NCBI RefSeq assembly: GCF_002217475.1
Contig: NZ_MUHH01000003.1
Coordinates: 107,519-171,518 of the forward strand
Direction: 5' to 3'
Source: Flavobacterium tructae
GTDB lineage: Bacteria > Bacteroidota > Bacteroidia > Flavobacteriales > Flavobacteriaceae
Length of the DNA stretch: 64,000 nucleotides
Positions 33,257 through 41,980 of the stretch are shown here, piece after piece. A program made the position numbers and the translations under genes. The first letter of the stretch is position 1; each line of letters starts with the position of its first letter. The notes under the pieces were generated by a model, which was not told where the DNA came from, did no database searches, and was given only the letters and a program-made list of their open reading frames with translations.

Positions 33257-34894
33257 ATGTATCCTTATTTCAAGAAGAAATTCATCATACCTGCTGTTGC
33301 TGCAGGGTTTTTATTTATCGGAACCAGTTTCAAAGATGACTTTTTTGAAATTGCCAAACAAATCGAAATTTTCACTACGCTGTTTAAAGCCGTAAACACG
33401 AATTATGTTGACGAGACCAACCCGGGTGACTTGATGGACAAAGCCATTAAAAGCATGCTGAGCAGTCTGGATCCTTATACGGTTTATTTTAACGAACAGG
33501 ATGTGGTGAATTTTAAAATCAACAATACCGGAGAATATACCGGGATTGGCGCTTTGATCTCAAGAAAAAAAGACCGTTTAATTGTTCGTGAACCTTATAA
33601 AAACTATCCTGCCGACAAGGCCGGACTGAAAGCGGGAGACGAAATCATTCAGATTGGTGATGTTTTGATCGCCGATTTTAAAGATGATGCTTCGCAATTA
33701 ATGAAGGGAACTAAAAACACGAAAATCAACATCAAATATCTCCGACAAGGGCAAACCTTCACCACTCAACTCGTTTTGGATGAAGTGGATATTAAATCGG
33801 TACCGTTTTTTGGAAAGATCGATGCTAAAACCGGATACATTGTTCTGGCGCACTTTAGCAGAAAGGCATCCAACGAGGTGAAAGACGCACTGGAAAAACT
33901 TAAAGCGGACGGTGCTACACAAATCGTTCTGGATTTAAGAGGGAATCCGGGTGGTTTGCTCAATGAAGCTATTGATATCTGTAATTTATTTGTTCCGAAG
34001 AATGAGGTTATTGTAACAACAAAATCAAGAATCGAAAAACACAACAACATTTATAAAACAACTAAAGAACCTGTCGATACTGAGATTCCTTTGGCCATTT
34101 TAGTCAATGGCAGAAGTGCTTCAGCCTCAGAAATTGTTTCCGGAGCTTTACAGGATTTAGACCGTGCCGTAATTCTGGGAAGCCGCAGTTTCGGAAAAGG
34201 TTTGGTGCAGCGCTCTGTTGACTTAACTTACGGAACTCAGTTGAAAGTGACAATCTCACGATATTACACGCCTTCCGGACGTTGTATTCAGGCTTTGGAT
34301 TATGCCCATAAAGACAAAAATGGTGTGGCTCAAAAAACGGATGCTAAAAATTTCAATGCTTTTAAAACCCGAAAAGGAAGAACGGTTTATGATGGAGGCG
34401 GTGTTTTACCGGATATCGAACTGGACGAAACCAAAATGAGTCCGATTACAACGGCCTTGCTAAAAAATGATGGGATCTTTGATTATGCTACCACGTACTA
34501 TTATAAGAATCCAAACTTAGGAGACAAAACACCAACGATAACAGATGCTGATTACAGCAGTTTTAAGCAGTTCCTGAAAACCAACAAAATTAGTTTTGAC
34601 ACGGAATCGGAAGTGGCGTTGAAAAATATGATGGCTGCAGCCAAAAATGAAAAAATAGACGAAACTATTGCTACGGAATACCAACAGTTACAAGCTGCTC
34701 TTGAAAAAAGCGAAAGCACTCTGCTGGATAAAAATCAAAAAGAGATCAGAAACCTGATACAGGAAGAACTGATTAAAAGATATCAGTATCAGGAAGGTTT
34801 GTATCAATATTACATTAAAAACAATTCAGAAATTAAAAAAGCAGTAAACGTATTAAATAACCAGACCGAGTATAAAACGATTTTAAAAATGTAA
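33257..34894 (+). CDS. C-terminal processing peptidase, S41 family
   Basis: The 545-residue periplasmic peptidase has an N-terminal hydrophobic anchor (IIPAVAAGFLFIGTSF), a helical region with SMLSSLDPYTVYF, and a PDZ domain (YTGIGALI to LKAGDEIIQIGDV). The S41 catalytic core has DLRGNPGGLLNEA, the Ser in SASASEIVSGALQD and the Lys in SFGKGLVQRSV. Both members of the Ser/Lys dyad are present. A ~150-residue helical C-terminal extension follows. It lies between the DUF4349 lipoprotein and an OmpA-like gene with gaps of 2-4 bp, so these form one envelope operon after rnpA. Confidence 0.95.
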   Translation: MYPYFKKKFIIPAVAAGFLFIGTSFKDDFFEIAKQIEIFTTLFKAVNTNYVDETNPGDLMDKAIKSMLSSLDPYTVYFNEQDVVNFKINNTGEYTGIGALISRKKDRLIVREPYKNYPADKAGLKAGDEIIQIGDVLIADFKDDASQLMKGTKNTKINIKYLRQGQTFTTQLVLDEVDIKSVPFFGKIDAKTGYIVLAHFSRKASNEVKDALEKLKADGATQIVLDLRGNPGGLLNEAIDICNLFVPKNEVIVTTKSRIEKHNNIYKTTKEPVDTEIPLAILVNGRSASASEIVSGALQDLDRAVILGSRSFGKGLVQRSVDLTYGTQLKVTISRYYTPSGRCIQALDYAHKDKNGVAQKTDAKNFNAFKTRKGRTVYDGGGVLPDIELDETKMSPITTALLKNDGIFDYATTYYYKNPNLGDKTPTITDADYSSFKQFLKTNKISFDTESEVALKNMMAAAKNEKIDETIATEYQQLQAALEKSESTLLDKNQKEIRNLIQEELIKRYQYQEGLYQYYIKNNSEIKKAVNVLNNQTEYKTILKM

Positions 34895-34898
34895 AAAA

Positions 34899-35702
34899 AT
34901 GAAGCTTTACAGAGTTCTATTTCTGTTTCTTATTTACAATTTATCGGCACAGCAAAAACCTATTGAAACCATTTATTTCGAATTTGACAAGTTCGACCTT
35001 ACACCGAAACAAACCGAAGTTGTAAACCGTTTTATTAAAAGTATCGACACCTCTAAAGTTGAGTCGGTACAAATATATGGCTATTGTGATGATCGCGGAA
35101 ACGACGAATACAACTTTCGTTTGTCTAACAATCGCGCAGCCACCATCCAAAACTTATTGGTTCGCGCAGGCTTCAACCAGGGCAAAATTGTTATTCTGGA
35201 AGGAAAAGGCCGTGTGGTTGTACGGCCTGACACTATTGAAAACTTACATGAAACCCGTACCCGAAACCGGCGGGTTGACTTAATTGCTGTAAAGAAAAAC
35301 AGCTTTGGTAAAGGAATTTACAACTCATTTCCTAATAAACTTAAAATTGGTGACAAGATCTTTTTAGACAATATTTTATTTGATATCGGAAGTTCAAAAC
35401 TTACTTCAAACTCTAAAAAGGAATTAGATAAGGTTGCCGCAATCTTAGAAAAACAAAATGGTTTAAAATTCGAAATCAGAGGTCATGTTTGCTGCACCCC
35501 TGATATCTACTCCGACGGAATTGACAGAGCCACCAATGAAAGAAGGCTTTCCTGGAACCGTGCCAAAACTGTTTTTTACTACCTCAGCTCCAAAAAAATC
35601 TCCAAAAACCGAATGACTTATCAGGGTTGCGGGAATAAATACCCGTTGGGAAAAGGAGATAATCTGGATCGTCGTGTTGAATTTTTGATTACTAAGATTT
35701 AA
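34899..35702 (+). CDS. secreted protein with two OmpA-like domains
   Basis: This 267-residue protein has a signal peptide (MKLYRVLFLFLIYNLSAQ). An OmpA-C-like domain follows at about residues 22-130 (IYFEFDKFDLTPKQ, then RLSNNRAATIQNLLVRAG and RTRNRRVDLIAV). A second lies at about 150-267 (ILFDIGSSKLTSNSKKEL, then RRLSWNRAKTVFYYLSS and NLDRRVEFLITK). Both keep the Arg/Asp positions that bind peptidoglycan diaminopimelate in the family. There is no beta-barrel. It is likely a periplasmic peptidoglycan-binding protein, and the tandem arrangement could cross-link two strands. It overlaps none of its neighbours and converges with an S41-like gene 13 bp away. Confidence 0.88.
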   Translation: MKLYRVLFLFLIYNLSAQQKPIETIYFEFDKFDLTPKQTEVVNRFIKSIDTSKVESVQIYGYCDDRGNDEYNFRLSNNRAATIQNLLVRAGFNQGKIVILEGKGRVVVRPDTIENLHETRTRNRRVDLIAVKKNSFGKGIYNSFPNKLKIGDKIFLDNILFDIGSSKLTSNSKKELDKVAAILEKQNGLKFEIRGHVCCTPDIYSDGIDRATNERRLSWNRAKTVFYYLSSKKISKNRMTYQGCGNKYPLGKGDNLDRRVEFLITKI

Positions 35703-35715
35703 AAACAATAATCCT

Positions 35716-37383
35716 CTAGCTCTTTTCTGTTACTAAATATTCTTTTGCTTTCTCCAAAACCTCATCTTTCCCTTCCTGAATTCCTTTAACTGTTGGGTGA
35801 ACCTCTATATCGATCTTGACCCCTTTTCTTTGTGTCTCGGTTCCATCGGGGTAAAAAACACCTAGTCCACTTATAGCCGTTTCAAAGCCGGAAAATTCAA
35901 GTCGGGACACATCACCGTCCGCTGCCGCAGTCTGGCTGCCAATAGTCGTAACATTATCACCCGTTTGTAAAAGCATAGTCACAAACTCCGCTCTGCTTTG
36001 GGTCTCTTCATTAACCAACAAAACTACTTTTCCTTTATAATATGATTTTTTTAATGGCTCTATCACGAGAGATTTTTTCCAAATAAACCTTCCCGGATAT
36101 TTTAAATCAGGGGCAATACACTTGACATACTCTTTATTTTCAAAACTTAGTCTTCTGGCAATTCTATAAGGCATCAGTGGAGGGTAGTTTCTAATATCTA
36201 TAATTAAAGCTTTTGTCGAATTCAGCTTTTCCATAATCTCGTCCTGATCATTTACTTCTATATTAGCCAAATTAATATATCCTATATTGTTTGCATCCAA
36301 ATTAAATTTTTCTTTGGTGCGACTCAAGTTTGATTTTAAATCTGATCCTTTGTAACGTTTTACCATTTTTACCAGAACAACATCATCTCTTCTTATTTTT
36401 ACTTTTACTGAATCCGTTGAACCATTAAACAGATAATGGTTATAATTCTTAGCTTTGGTGCTATTATTTGAACCGTTTACGTATTTTTTTCGATCAGCCA
36501 TTATTTTCAAAGCATTTTCACCCTCAATTTCTTCAATAATATCCCCCTTTCTGATATCATTTATTTTCGCGAGTGAATCGCTGTAAATTCCAACGATAAC
36601 AACTTTATTTTCAATTACATTACTGAAAGCCGGAATATATTTTTTCCCAAAAAACTCAAAGTTCTTATCCGTATACAAACTTGCATGTGTATCGTCAAGT
36701 TTAATAACGGTTACAAGCAATGCCAATTGATATTCAGTCGCATTGTTGGCTTTTTCAAACTGAGGAATCATTTCCTCCAGAACTGTACTCCATTTTTGAT
36801 CCGTTAAATATTTATAGGGGAAGAAATATTCAATTGTATTCCAATATTTGAACAAACTTAGTAACCGATAATTTTTATCCGGATATTCAAAATCTTTATA
36901 TTTTGATTCATTTCTGACTTCAACATTATCTCTTGAACTTTTGGTGACATAGTAGCTATTACTTTGTGCTCTATTTTCTTCAATGTATCTAAGTTTACGA
37001 GAAAGCTCCGGTGTAAAAACAGCTAAATTATCCGCCCAGGAAAGATCAAAGTTTTTATCAAAATAATTTTTTGAGGACACATCTTTACATGATTTACATT
37101 CTTCTACAACGCCTAAGGTTGCAATCCAGTCCAAATAAACTTTTGATAAATCCTCTCTGTTCTTTGCGCTTTCAACTTTAGGAATCATTGTAACCAATTG
37201 CTCATCCCAATTGAAATTACCTTTAGCGACATTGGGATGATAATATTTTAAAAATCCCCAAATTTTTGCAAGGCTCGCCAAATTTTCGATGCGTTGATTT
37301 TCATCACTACTTACCTCCCTACTATTACCAAAACATAAGACATTAAAAACTAAAAACACAAAAACCAGTATTCTTCTTTTCAT
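35716..37383 (-). CDS. S41-like peptidase, divergent active site
   Basis: The 555-residue secreted protein has a signal peptide (RILVFVFLVFNVLCFGNS). A helical N-terminal region typical of Bacteroidota S41 proteins follows (LAKIWGFLKYYHPNVAKG), with a second copy-like block LFKYWNTIEYFFPYKYL. A PDZ-like part (VGIYSDSLAKINDIRKGDII) and an S41 core come next. The catalytic Ser lies in TQSRAEFVTMLL. The Lys normally found in FGKG is replaced: the segment reads GSQTAAADGDVSRLEF. A different general base or a non-proteolytic role is possible. It converges with the OmpA-like gene. Confidence 0.85.
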   Translation of the reverse strand: MKRRILVFVFLVFNVLCFGNSREVSSDENQRIENLASLAKIWGFLKYYHPNVAKGNFNWDEQLVTMIPKVESAKNREDLSKVYLDWIATLGVVEECKSCKDVSSKNYFDKNFDLSWADNLAVFTPELSRKLRYIEENRAQSNSYYVTKSSRDNVEVRNESKYKDFEYPDKNYRLLSLFKYWNTIEYFFPYKYLTDQKWSTVLEEMIPQFEKANNATEYQLALLVTVIKLDDTHASLYTDKNFEFFGKKYIPAFSNVIENKVVIVGIYSDSLAKINDIRKGDIIEEIEGENALKIMADRKKYVNGSNNSTKAKNYNHYLFNGSTDSVKVKIRRDDVVLVKMVKRYKGSDLKSNLSRTKEKFNLDANNIGYINLANIEVNDQDEIMEKLNSTKALIIDIRNYPPLMPYRIARRLSFENKEYVKCIAPDLKYPGRFIWKKSLVIEPLKKSYYKGKVVLLVNEETQSRAEFVTMLLQTGDNVTTIGSQTAAADGDVSRLEFSGFETAISGLGVFYPDGTETQRKGVKIDIEVHPTVKGIQEGKDEVLEKAKEYLVTEKS

Positions 37384-37470
37384 ATACTATTTATTTTATT
37401 AGACATTAATCGCAACCTAAATTAGAGAAATCCAGTCTTCAAAAATGTTATCCAAATCATAAAAAAAGGA

Positions 37471-37504
37471 AAGTCTTATCTACTTAACAAAGTAAATAAG
37501 ACTT
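37471..37504 (-). terminator. terminator after elaA-like gene
   Basis: AAGTCTTATCTACTT (37471-37485) pairs with AGTAAATAAGACTT (37491-37504) with one mismatch. On the minus strand a T-run follows within four bases. Confidence 0.65.
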
Positions 37505-37571
37505 CTATATGATTCTGACAAAATTTAAAATCTAAAGAAATAATTCTCTAACTAATCGTCTTCACTATCAA

Positions 37572-38018
37572 TCAGCTTCTGACCATCTCTATGTGCTCAA
37601 TATCATCTTCCAGATACATTTCGCTGGTTTGCACGAATCCGTGGCTTTCGTAGAATTTTTTTAAATACAATTGAGCTCCAATCGTAATCGCATCTTTATC
37701 AAAATTTGATTTTATGGCTGCAATTGCTTCACGCATCAGATCATGTCCCCATTTTCGGTCGCGGTAATTGGCATCTACCACCACACGTCCGATCGAAGCA
37801 TTATCAAAACTAATCCCCGCATCGAATAAACGTACATACGCTACTGTTTTGCCGTCGTATTCCCCAATCAGATGTAATGCTTTCTTGTCTTTACCGTCAA
37901 GGTCTAAATAAACGCAGTTTTGCTCGACTACAAAGATCTCACTTCTTAATTTGAGTAAATCGTATAGCTCGTTTACATTTAACGCCTCAAAAGGCTTTAT
38001 TTTCCATTTTAGCTCCAT
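37572..38018 (-). CDS. ElaA-type GNAT N-acetyltransferase
   Basis: The 148-residue GNAT protein matches ElaA. It has LYDLLKLRSEIFVVEQNCVY near the N-terminus, a strand pair AYVRLFDAG, and SIGRVVVDANYRDRKWGHDL, where the acetyl-CoA loop R-x-R-K-W-G replaces the common Q-x-x-G-x-G. QLYLKKFYESHGFVQTSE and a Glu/Asp-rich end (DDIEHIEM) follow. The substrate is unknown. A TAATTTTG -7 box lies 58 bp upstream. Confidence 0.9.
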   Translation of the reverse strand: MELKWKIKPFEALNVNELYDLLKLRSEIFVVEQNCVYLDLDGKDKKALHLIGEYDGKTVAYVRLFDAGISFDNASIGRVVVDANYRDRKWGHDLMREAIAAIKSNFDKDAITIGAQLYLKKFYESHGFVQTSEMYLEDDIEHIEMVRS

Positions 38019-38075
38019 TTGCTCTTTGTTTATTGTTTTTGTCTTATTGTTTACGGTTTTAACTTACGCTAAAAA

Positions 38076-38083
38076 CAAAATTA
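38076..38083 (-). promoter_or_regulatory. candidate -7 box for the ElaA-like gene
   Basis: On the minus strand, TAATTTTG matches TAnnTTTG with a leader of about 50 bases. There is no clear -33 TTG. Confidence 0.4.
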
Positions 38084-38158
38084 TACCAAATATTCTTAAC
38101 TATAAATCCCGATTACAAACTGCAACCAGGATTTATACTTTATGATGAAATGCCAATC

Positions 38159-38797
38159 TTATTTTTTCTTCATAATGATTTCCATGCTCTTGAACTCTTC
38201 CCCATTTTTTACATCAAACATTTCCATTTTACGTGTTTTAGCATCTACAATGGTATAAATTTCTCTGTAGGGTGTCTTTTTACCGTTTATGGGATTAACC
38301 ATGTCTCCTTTTAGCTCCATACTTTTGGTACTTTCATCGTACTTTCCCATTGCCACCAGCATACCGGTTCCCATATTATCAATAAATGTGGTGGTGTATT
38401 CTTTACTGGCATTGTTATAAGCTAATGTACTTTTACCCTCAAAAGCTTGCCCCATCATGGTTCCCTGATAATTCGATTCCTGATAACGCCCTCCAAGAAT
38501 CATTTTAACATTTGCTGTTGAAGTGGCTTTTTCAGGTTTCCCGTTTGGTTCTGACCAGAAAGTCATGTCACAATTCCAGGTTCCAACCTCATCCGCCATT
38601 AATTTATGAGGAGCCCCAGGGGTTGCATACTCCTGCCAGGCTTTCATTTGTGCTGCCGAATCAACCGGTTGTTCTGCTATTGGTTCTTCCTTTTTAATAC
38701 TATCCGAAGAGCCTACTGTTTCAGTTGCTGTCTTTGCCTCTTTTTTACAGGAAGCAAAACACATGATTAGTAATAATGCTGCAATTAAATTTTTCAT
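38159..38797 (-). CDS. DUF1579 lipoprotein
   Basis: The 212-residue protein has a lipobox (LLIMCFASC; lipidated Cys near residue 17) and a Lys/Glu-rich linker. The DUF1579 beta-rich domain has VGTWNCDMTFWSEPNGK, KMILGGRYQESNYQGTMMGQ, the STLAYNNASKEYTTTFIDNMGTG-like region and MFDVKNGEEFKSMEI at the end. The fold resembles lipocalin-like small-molecule carriers; the ligand is unknown. A good -7 box lies 30 bp upstream. REP-like DNA lies between it and the DUF4837 gene, upstream of it on this strand. Confidence 0.85.
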   Translation of the reverse strand: MKNLIAALLLIMCFASCKKEAKTATETVGSSDSIKKEEPIAEQPVDSAAQMKAWQEYATPGAPHKLMADEVGTWNCDMTFWSEPNGKPEKATSTANVKMILGGRYQESNYQGTMMGQAFEGKSTLAYNNASKEYTTTFIDNMGTGMLVAMGKYDESTKSMELKGDMVNPINGKKTPYREIYTIVDAKTRKMEMFDVKNGEEFKSMEIIMKKK

Positions 38798-38826
38798 AAT
38801 GATCTGTTTTAATGTTAGTTGTAAAA

Positions 38827-38834
38827 CAAAATTA
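38827..38834 (-). promoter_or_regulatory. candidate -7 box for the DUF1579 lipoprotein
   Basis: On the minus strand TAATTTTG matches TAnnTTTG with a leader of about 25 bases. Confidence 0.45.
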
Positions 38835-38916
38835 AGAAAAATTAGTTTGTCACCTCATTACTAAAAACTTAACAGGATTTCTATAAAAAGCTGCAAATTG
38901 ATAATTTTGGTATTGG

Positions 38917-39002
38917 GCTTTTGCCCTTTCAGGGCGCAAACAAACTTTTACATGCTTCATAGTGCGTTGCACTATGCTTTAGCTGAAGCTCTTTCAGAGC
39001 GA
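38917..39002. repeat. composite REP-like element (same family as 23.8 kb)
   Basis: The parts are GCCCTTTCAGGGC (38923-38935), CATAGTGCGTTGCACTATG (38958-38976, with 8-bp palindromic arms) and GCTCTTTCAGAGC (38988-39000). This is the order seen at 23826-23940. The element touches the 3' end of the DUF4837 gene. Confidence 0.75.
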
Positions 39003-39007
39003 CGGAT

Positions 39008-39976
39008 TTACCTCTTATCAATTTTAACCGATTTTATAATTGCTTCCAGGTCTAACATTAAATCACGTTCTTCGTTGGAGGGTGAATAACAAAATCCTTC
39101 GATTACCAGAATTCGGTTATACATTTCGTCAACAATGGCATAGTTGATAAAAGGTCCGGCCATAAAATCATTCTTAAGCTCCCAGGTGCCTTTAGTTTCA
39201 AAAGCTTTTTTTCCATCTAATAAAATCGTCGAGAAATAGGGAGCATAAGCCTCTCCTGTAATCATACGTGTTTTGGGTTCCTTGCCTTTGATGTAATAAC
39301 CAACCGAATCCCGCATGCGAATAATGTTGTCTACTACATTTGAGCTTTTTTCAAAACTGCGAATCGGAATTTGATAGATGAGCAGACTGGTATTTCCGCT
39401 AATGATGTCTTTTTTAAGCCAGATAAAGTTCTTTTTGTGCAACATGTATTCATATCCAACGGGTATCTGAAGATCGACATGAAATTTGTTTTTTATAATG
39501 GCCGGATTCAACAGGGATTTGCTGTTGTCCTCCTGAATCTTTTTGATTTCGGTATCACGAATTACCTTAATAATTTGTGCTGAATTGAGTTCGATACTGC
39601 AAATGATATCATCTACCGATTTTCCGTAAATTCTAAAAGTATTATGAGGCAGCGAGGCGCTGTGTGTGACTTCAAACTTATCAGCAGCAGCTTTTTTTAC
39701 CACTATAATGCTACGACTGTCGGTAACAAAACCTTCCAGCAAACGAGCTGGATACTGATTGATGGTAAATATTGGTTCTTCCTGTGTAAGTCCTAAAACC
39801 GGTGAGGCAAATTTATTTCGGATGCTGTCGCCCACTTCTCCATACCACAATTGATCGTCTATAATGACGGAAATAGTATTGGTTTTTCCAGACACAGATT
39901 CAGTCTGCTTGTCATTTTTAAAGCATGAAATGAACAGCAGCGGAAGTAGTATTAATAAAAAATGGGTTTTATTCAT
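39008..39976 (-). CDS. DUF4837 lipoprotein
   Basis: The 322-residue protein has a lipobox (LLPLLFISC; lipidated Cys near residue 18). The mature part matches my memory of DUF4837: TISVIIDDQLWYGEVGDSIR, then LTQEEPIFTINQYPA, a central DLQIPVGYEYMLHKKNFIWL and a C-terminal RILVIEGFCYSPSNEERDLM. The role is unknown. It lies directly after the LysM lytic transglycosylase gene and has its own -7 box in the 46-bp gap. A cell-wall-linked function is possible from context only. Confidence 0.82.
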   Translation of the reverse strand: MNKTHFLLILLPLLFISCFKNDKQTESVSGKTNTISVIIDDQLWYGEVGDSIRNKFASPVLGLTQEEPIFTINQYPARLLEGFVTDSRSIIVVKKAAADKFEVTHSASLPHNTFRIYGKSVDDIICSIELNSAQIIKVIRDTEIKKIQEDNSKSLLNPAIIKNKFHVDLQIPVGYEYMLHKKNFIWLKKDIISGNTSLLIYQIPIRSFEKSSNVVDNIIRMRDSVGYYIKGKEPKTRMITGEAYAPYFSTILLDGKKAFETKGTWELKNDFMAGPFINYAIVDEMYNRILVIEGFCYSPSNEERDLMLDLEAIIKSVKIDKR

Positions 39977-40000
39977 TCTCTTAAGTTATGAAATAAAACC

Positions 40001-40008
40001 CAAATTTA
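40001..40008 (-). promoter_or_regulatory. candidate -7 box for the DUF4837 gene
   Basis: On the minus strand TAAATTTG matches TAnnTTTG, 25 bases before the start and just after the preceding gene's stop. Confidence 0.4.
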
Positions 40009-40022
40009 TATAAGATTTTGAA

Positions 40023-41870
40023 TTATCCGTTTATTTTAAGTTTCATTCCGGGTTTAATGTCTCCGTCTTTAATATTATTCCATTTTTTAATATCGGAAAT
40101 GGTTACTCCCGGATATTTTTTAGAAATACTATACAACGAATCTCCTTTTTTAACATAATAGTCTTCACCCAAAGCTTTTGATGTTGCTTTTTTCTTAAAC
40201 GAATCAATTGAATTGTTTGACGCAATAGCGGTTGTTACAGCATTCTCATCTACAATTTCAGGAACTGCTTTAGAAATCACTAATGTTTTCCCCAAACCAA
40301 TATTATTTGAAGTTAGACTATTAAGTTCTTTCAACTCCGCAATAGTCGTACCGAATTTCTTTGCAATACTGCCTAAATTGTCTCCGGCAGCTACTACATA
40401 TTCCTGCGGTTGTGCATTATTTTTATCTTTATCATCTGCTGAAGCAATAGCCTCTTCTGATTTTTTATCTATTGCAAGTGTTGCTTTAGCTTCTTTAGGA
40501 TTTTTAACAACTGCCTCTATTTCAGATTTAATTTTTAAATTTCTTCCAAAGGCCACTGAGTTTGATTTCAGGTTGTTCCACTTCTTCAGATCTACAATGC
40601 TTACGTTATACTTTTCGGCAATTGCTCCCAGATTATCCCCTTTACGAACTTTGTAAAACTGAATTTCTTTAGGAGATTCTTCTTTTTCTTTGGCTTTCGC
40701 AATGTATTTGGCTCTTGGGGCTGTCCTCATCGCCAATTGAACCGGAATGGTTTTGTTCTGCGCTTGGTAAGCTACATAGGCATAAATTTTGTCTTCGTTT
40801 GAAACAAAGGTGGCAATTTTCTCTTTCGGTAAACGCAGATAATGCTCCTCACCCTGATAAAAGGGAACTACGTTTAATTTATACGATGGATTTAAAAGCT
40901 GAATTTGAGATTGCGGCATGTCTAACAAATCAGCAATTTGTTTGAATGACATTTGGCTTTTGATCTGAACAGTATCCGTTTCAAAATTTTTAACAACGGC
41001 TCTTTGTGGATTAATTCCGTGTTCTTTATGGTATTCAAAAAGGTACATGGTGGCTAAAAAAGCGGGGACATAACCTTGAGTTTCTTTTGGAAGATGGCTT
41101 CGAATGTCCCAATATTTTGTTTTTCCACCGGAACGACGAATGGCCTTGGTCACATTTCCTGGTCCTGAGTTGTAAGAGGCCAGAACCAATTCCCAATCAC
41201 CAAAGATGCTGAACATTTTAGTCATATATTCTGATGCCGCGGCAGTTGCTCTAAGCGGGTCACTGCGTTCATCGATATAAGAATCTATTTTAAGTGCGTA
41301 TTGTTTTCCGGTTCCGTACATGAATTGCCAAAGTCCGGTGGCGCCCATTTTAGAAACTGCTTTAGGATTTAAAGCAGATTCTACAACGGCTAAATATTTA
41401 ATTTCTAAAGGCACATTTTGTTTGGCAAAAGCGTCTTCAAAAATTGGAAAGTAATATTCTGATAAAGACATCAATCGTGAAAACGATTTTTTACGATTCT
41501 TAAGAAATGACTTTATGATGTTTTCTAATCCCTGATTGTATTCAATATTAAAAGGTGATTTCCCATTCATTGCCTGCAATCGCTGTTTTAGCAAATCTGT
41601 AGGCAGTTCTTCATCAACTGTTACATCTGTGTTAATGGTTTGAATGTCTTTTGTTAAATCGTCGTAAATATCGAGACTTACTAATTCGTTCATCCAAAGA
41701 CTGTCAACACGTGTTGCCAGTTCATTTTTTTTGAAGGTACTTTTAACAGAATCTAAATACGATATTTTTACAACCGGTTTAATTTCAGCATCTGCTTTTG
41801 CAACATTCTGTGCGACCACAGAAATAGAAAAAAAAGCGGAAACCACTATTGCTATTTTTTTTACAATCAT
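40023..41870 (-). CDS. MltD-like lytic transglycosylase with three LysM domains
   Basis: The ATG at 41870 (MIVKKIAIVVSAFFS) gives 615 residues; the open frame to 41900 starts with TTG and has no better start. A signal peptide is followed by a linker and a helical region. The SLT domain has catalytic Glu in VVESALNPKAVSKMGATGLW and ASYNSGPGNV. Three LysM peptidoglycan-binding domains follow, starting YKVRKGDNLG, YVVAAGDNLG and YYVKKGDSLY. It cuts glycan strands with formation of anhydro-MurNAc. It lies in line between pgk and the DUF4837 lipoprotein. Confidence 0.93.
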   Translation of the reverse strand: MIVKKIAIVVSAFFSISVVAQNVAKADAEIKPVVKISYLDSVKSTFKKNELATRVDSLWMNELVSLDIYDDLTKDIQTINTDVTVDEELPTDLLKQRLQAMNGKSPFNIEYNQGLENIIKSFLKNRKKSFSRLMSLSEYYFPIFEDAFAKQNVPLEIKYLAVVESALNPKAVSKMGATGLWQFMYGTGKQYALKIDSYIDERSDPLRATAAASEYMTKMFSIFGDWELVLASYNSGPGNVTKAIRRSGGKTKYWDIRSHLPKETQGYVPAFLATMYLFEYHKEHGINPQRAVVKNFETDTVQIKSQMSFKQIADLLDMPQSQIQLLNPSYKLNVVPFYQGEEHYLRLPKEKIATFVSNEDKIYAYVAYQAQNKTIPVQLAMRTAPRAKYIAKAKEKEESPKEIQFYKVRKGDNLGAIAEKYNVSIVDLKKWNNLKSNSVAFGRNLKIKSEIEAVVKNPKEAKATLAIDKKSEEAIASADDKDKNNAQPQEYVVAAGDNLGSIAKKFGTTIAELKELNSLTSNNIGLGKTLVISKAVPEIVDENAVTTAIASNNSIDSFKKKATSKALGEDYYVKKGDSLYSISKKYPGVTISDIKKWNNIKDGDIKPGMKLKING

Positions 41871-41924
41871 ATAACATTTTTTTAAAATTCTATAATTCAA
41901 TAAATTACAGAAACCTTAGTTTTA

Positions 41925-41932
41925 CAAACTTA
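41925..41932 (-). promoter_or_regulatory. candidate -7 box for the lytic transglycosylase
   Basis: On the minus strand TAAGTTTG matches TAnnTTTG about 55 bases before the ATG at 41870. No clear -33 TTG. Confidence 0.4.
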
Positions 41933-41980
41933 AACAGTTTATTGAAGAAAACTATGTAAAAAAATGTTAATTGTGATTTT

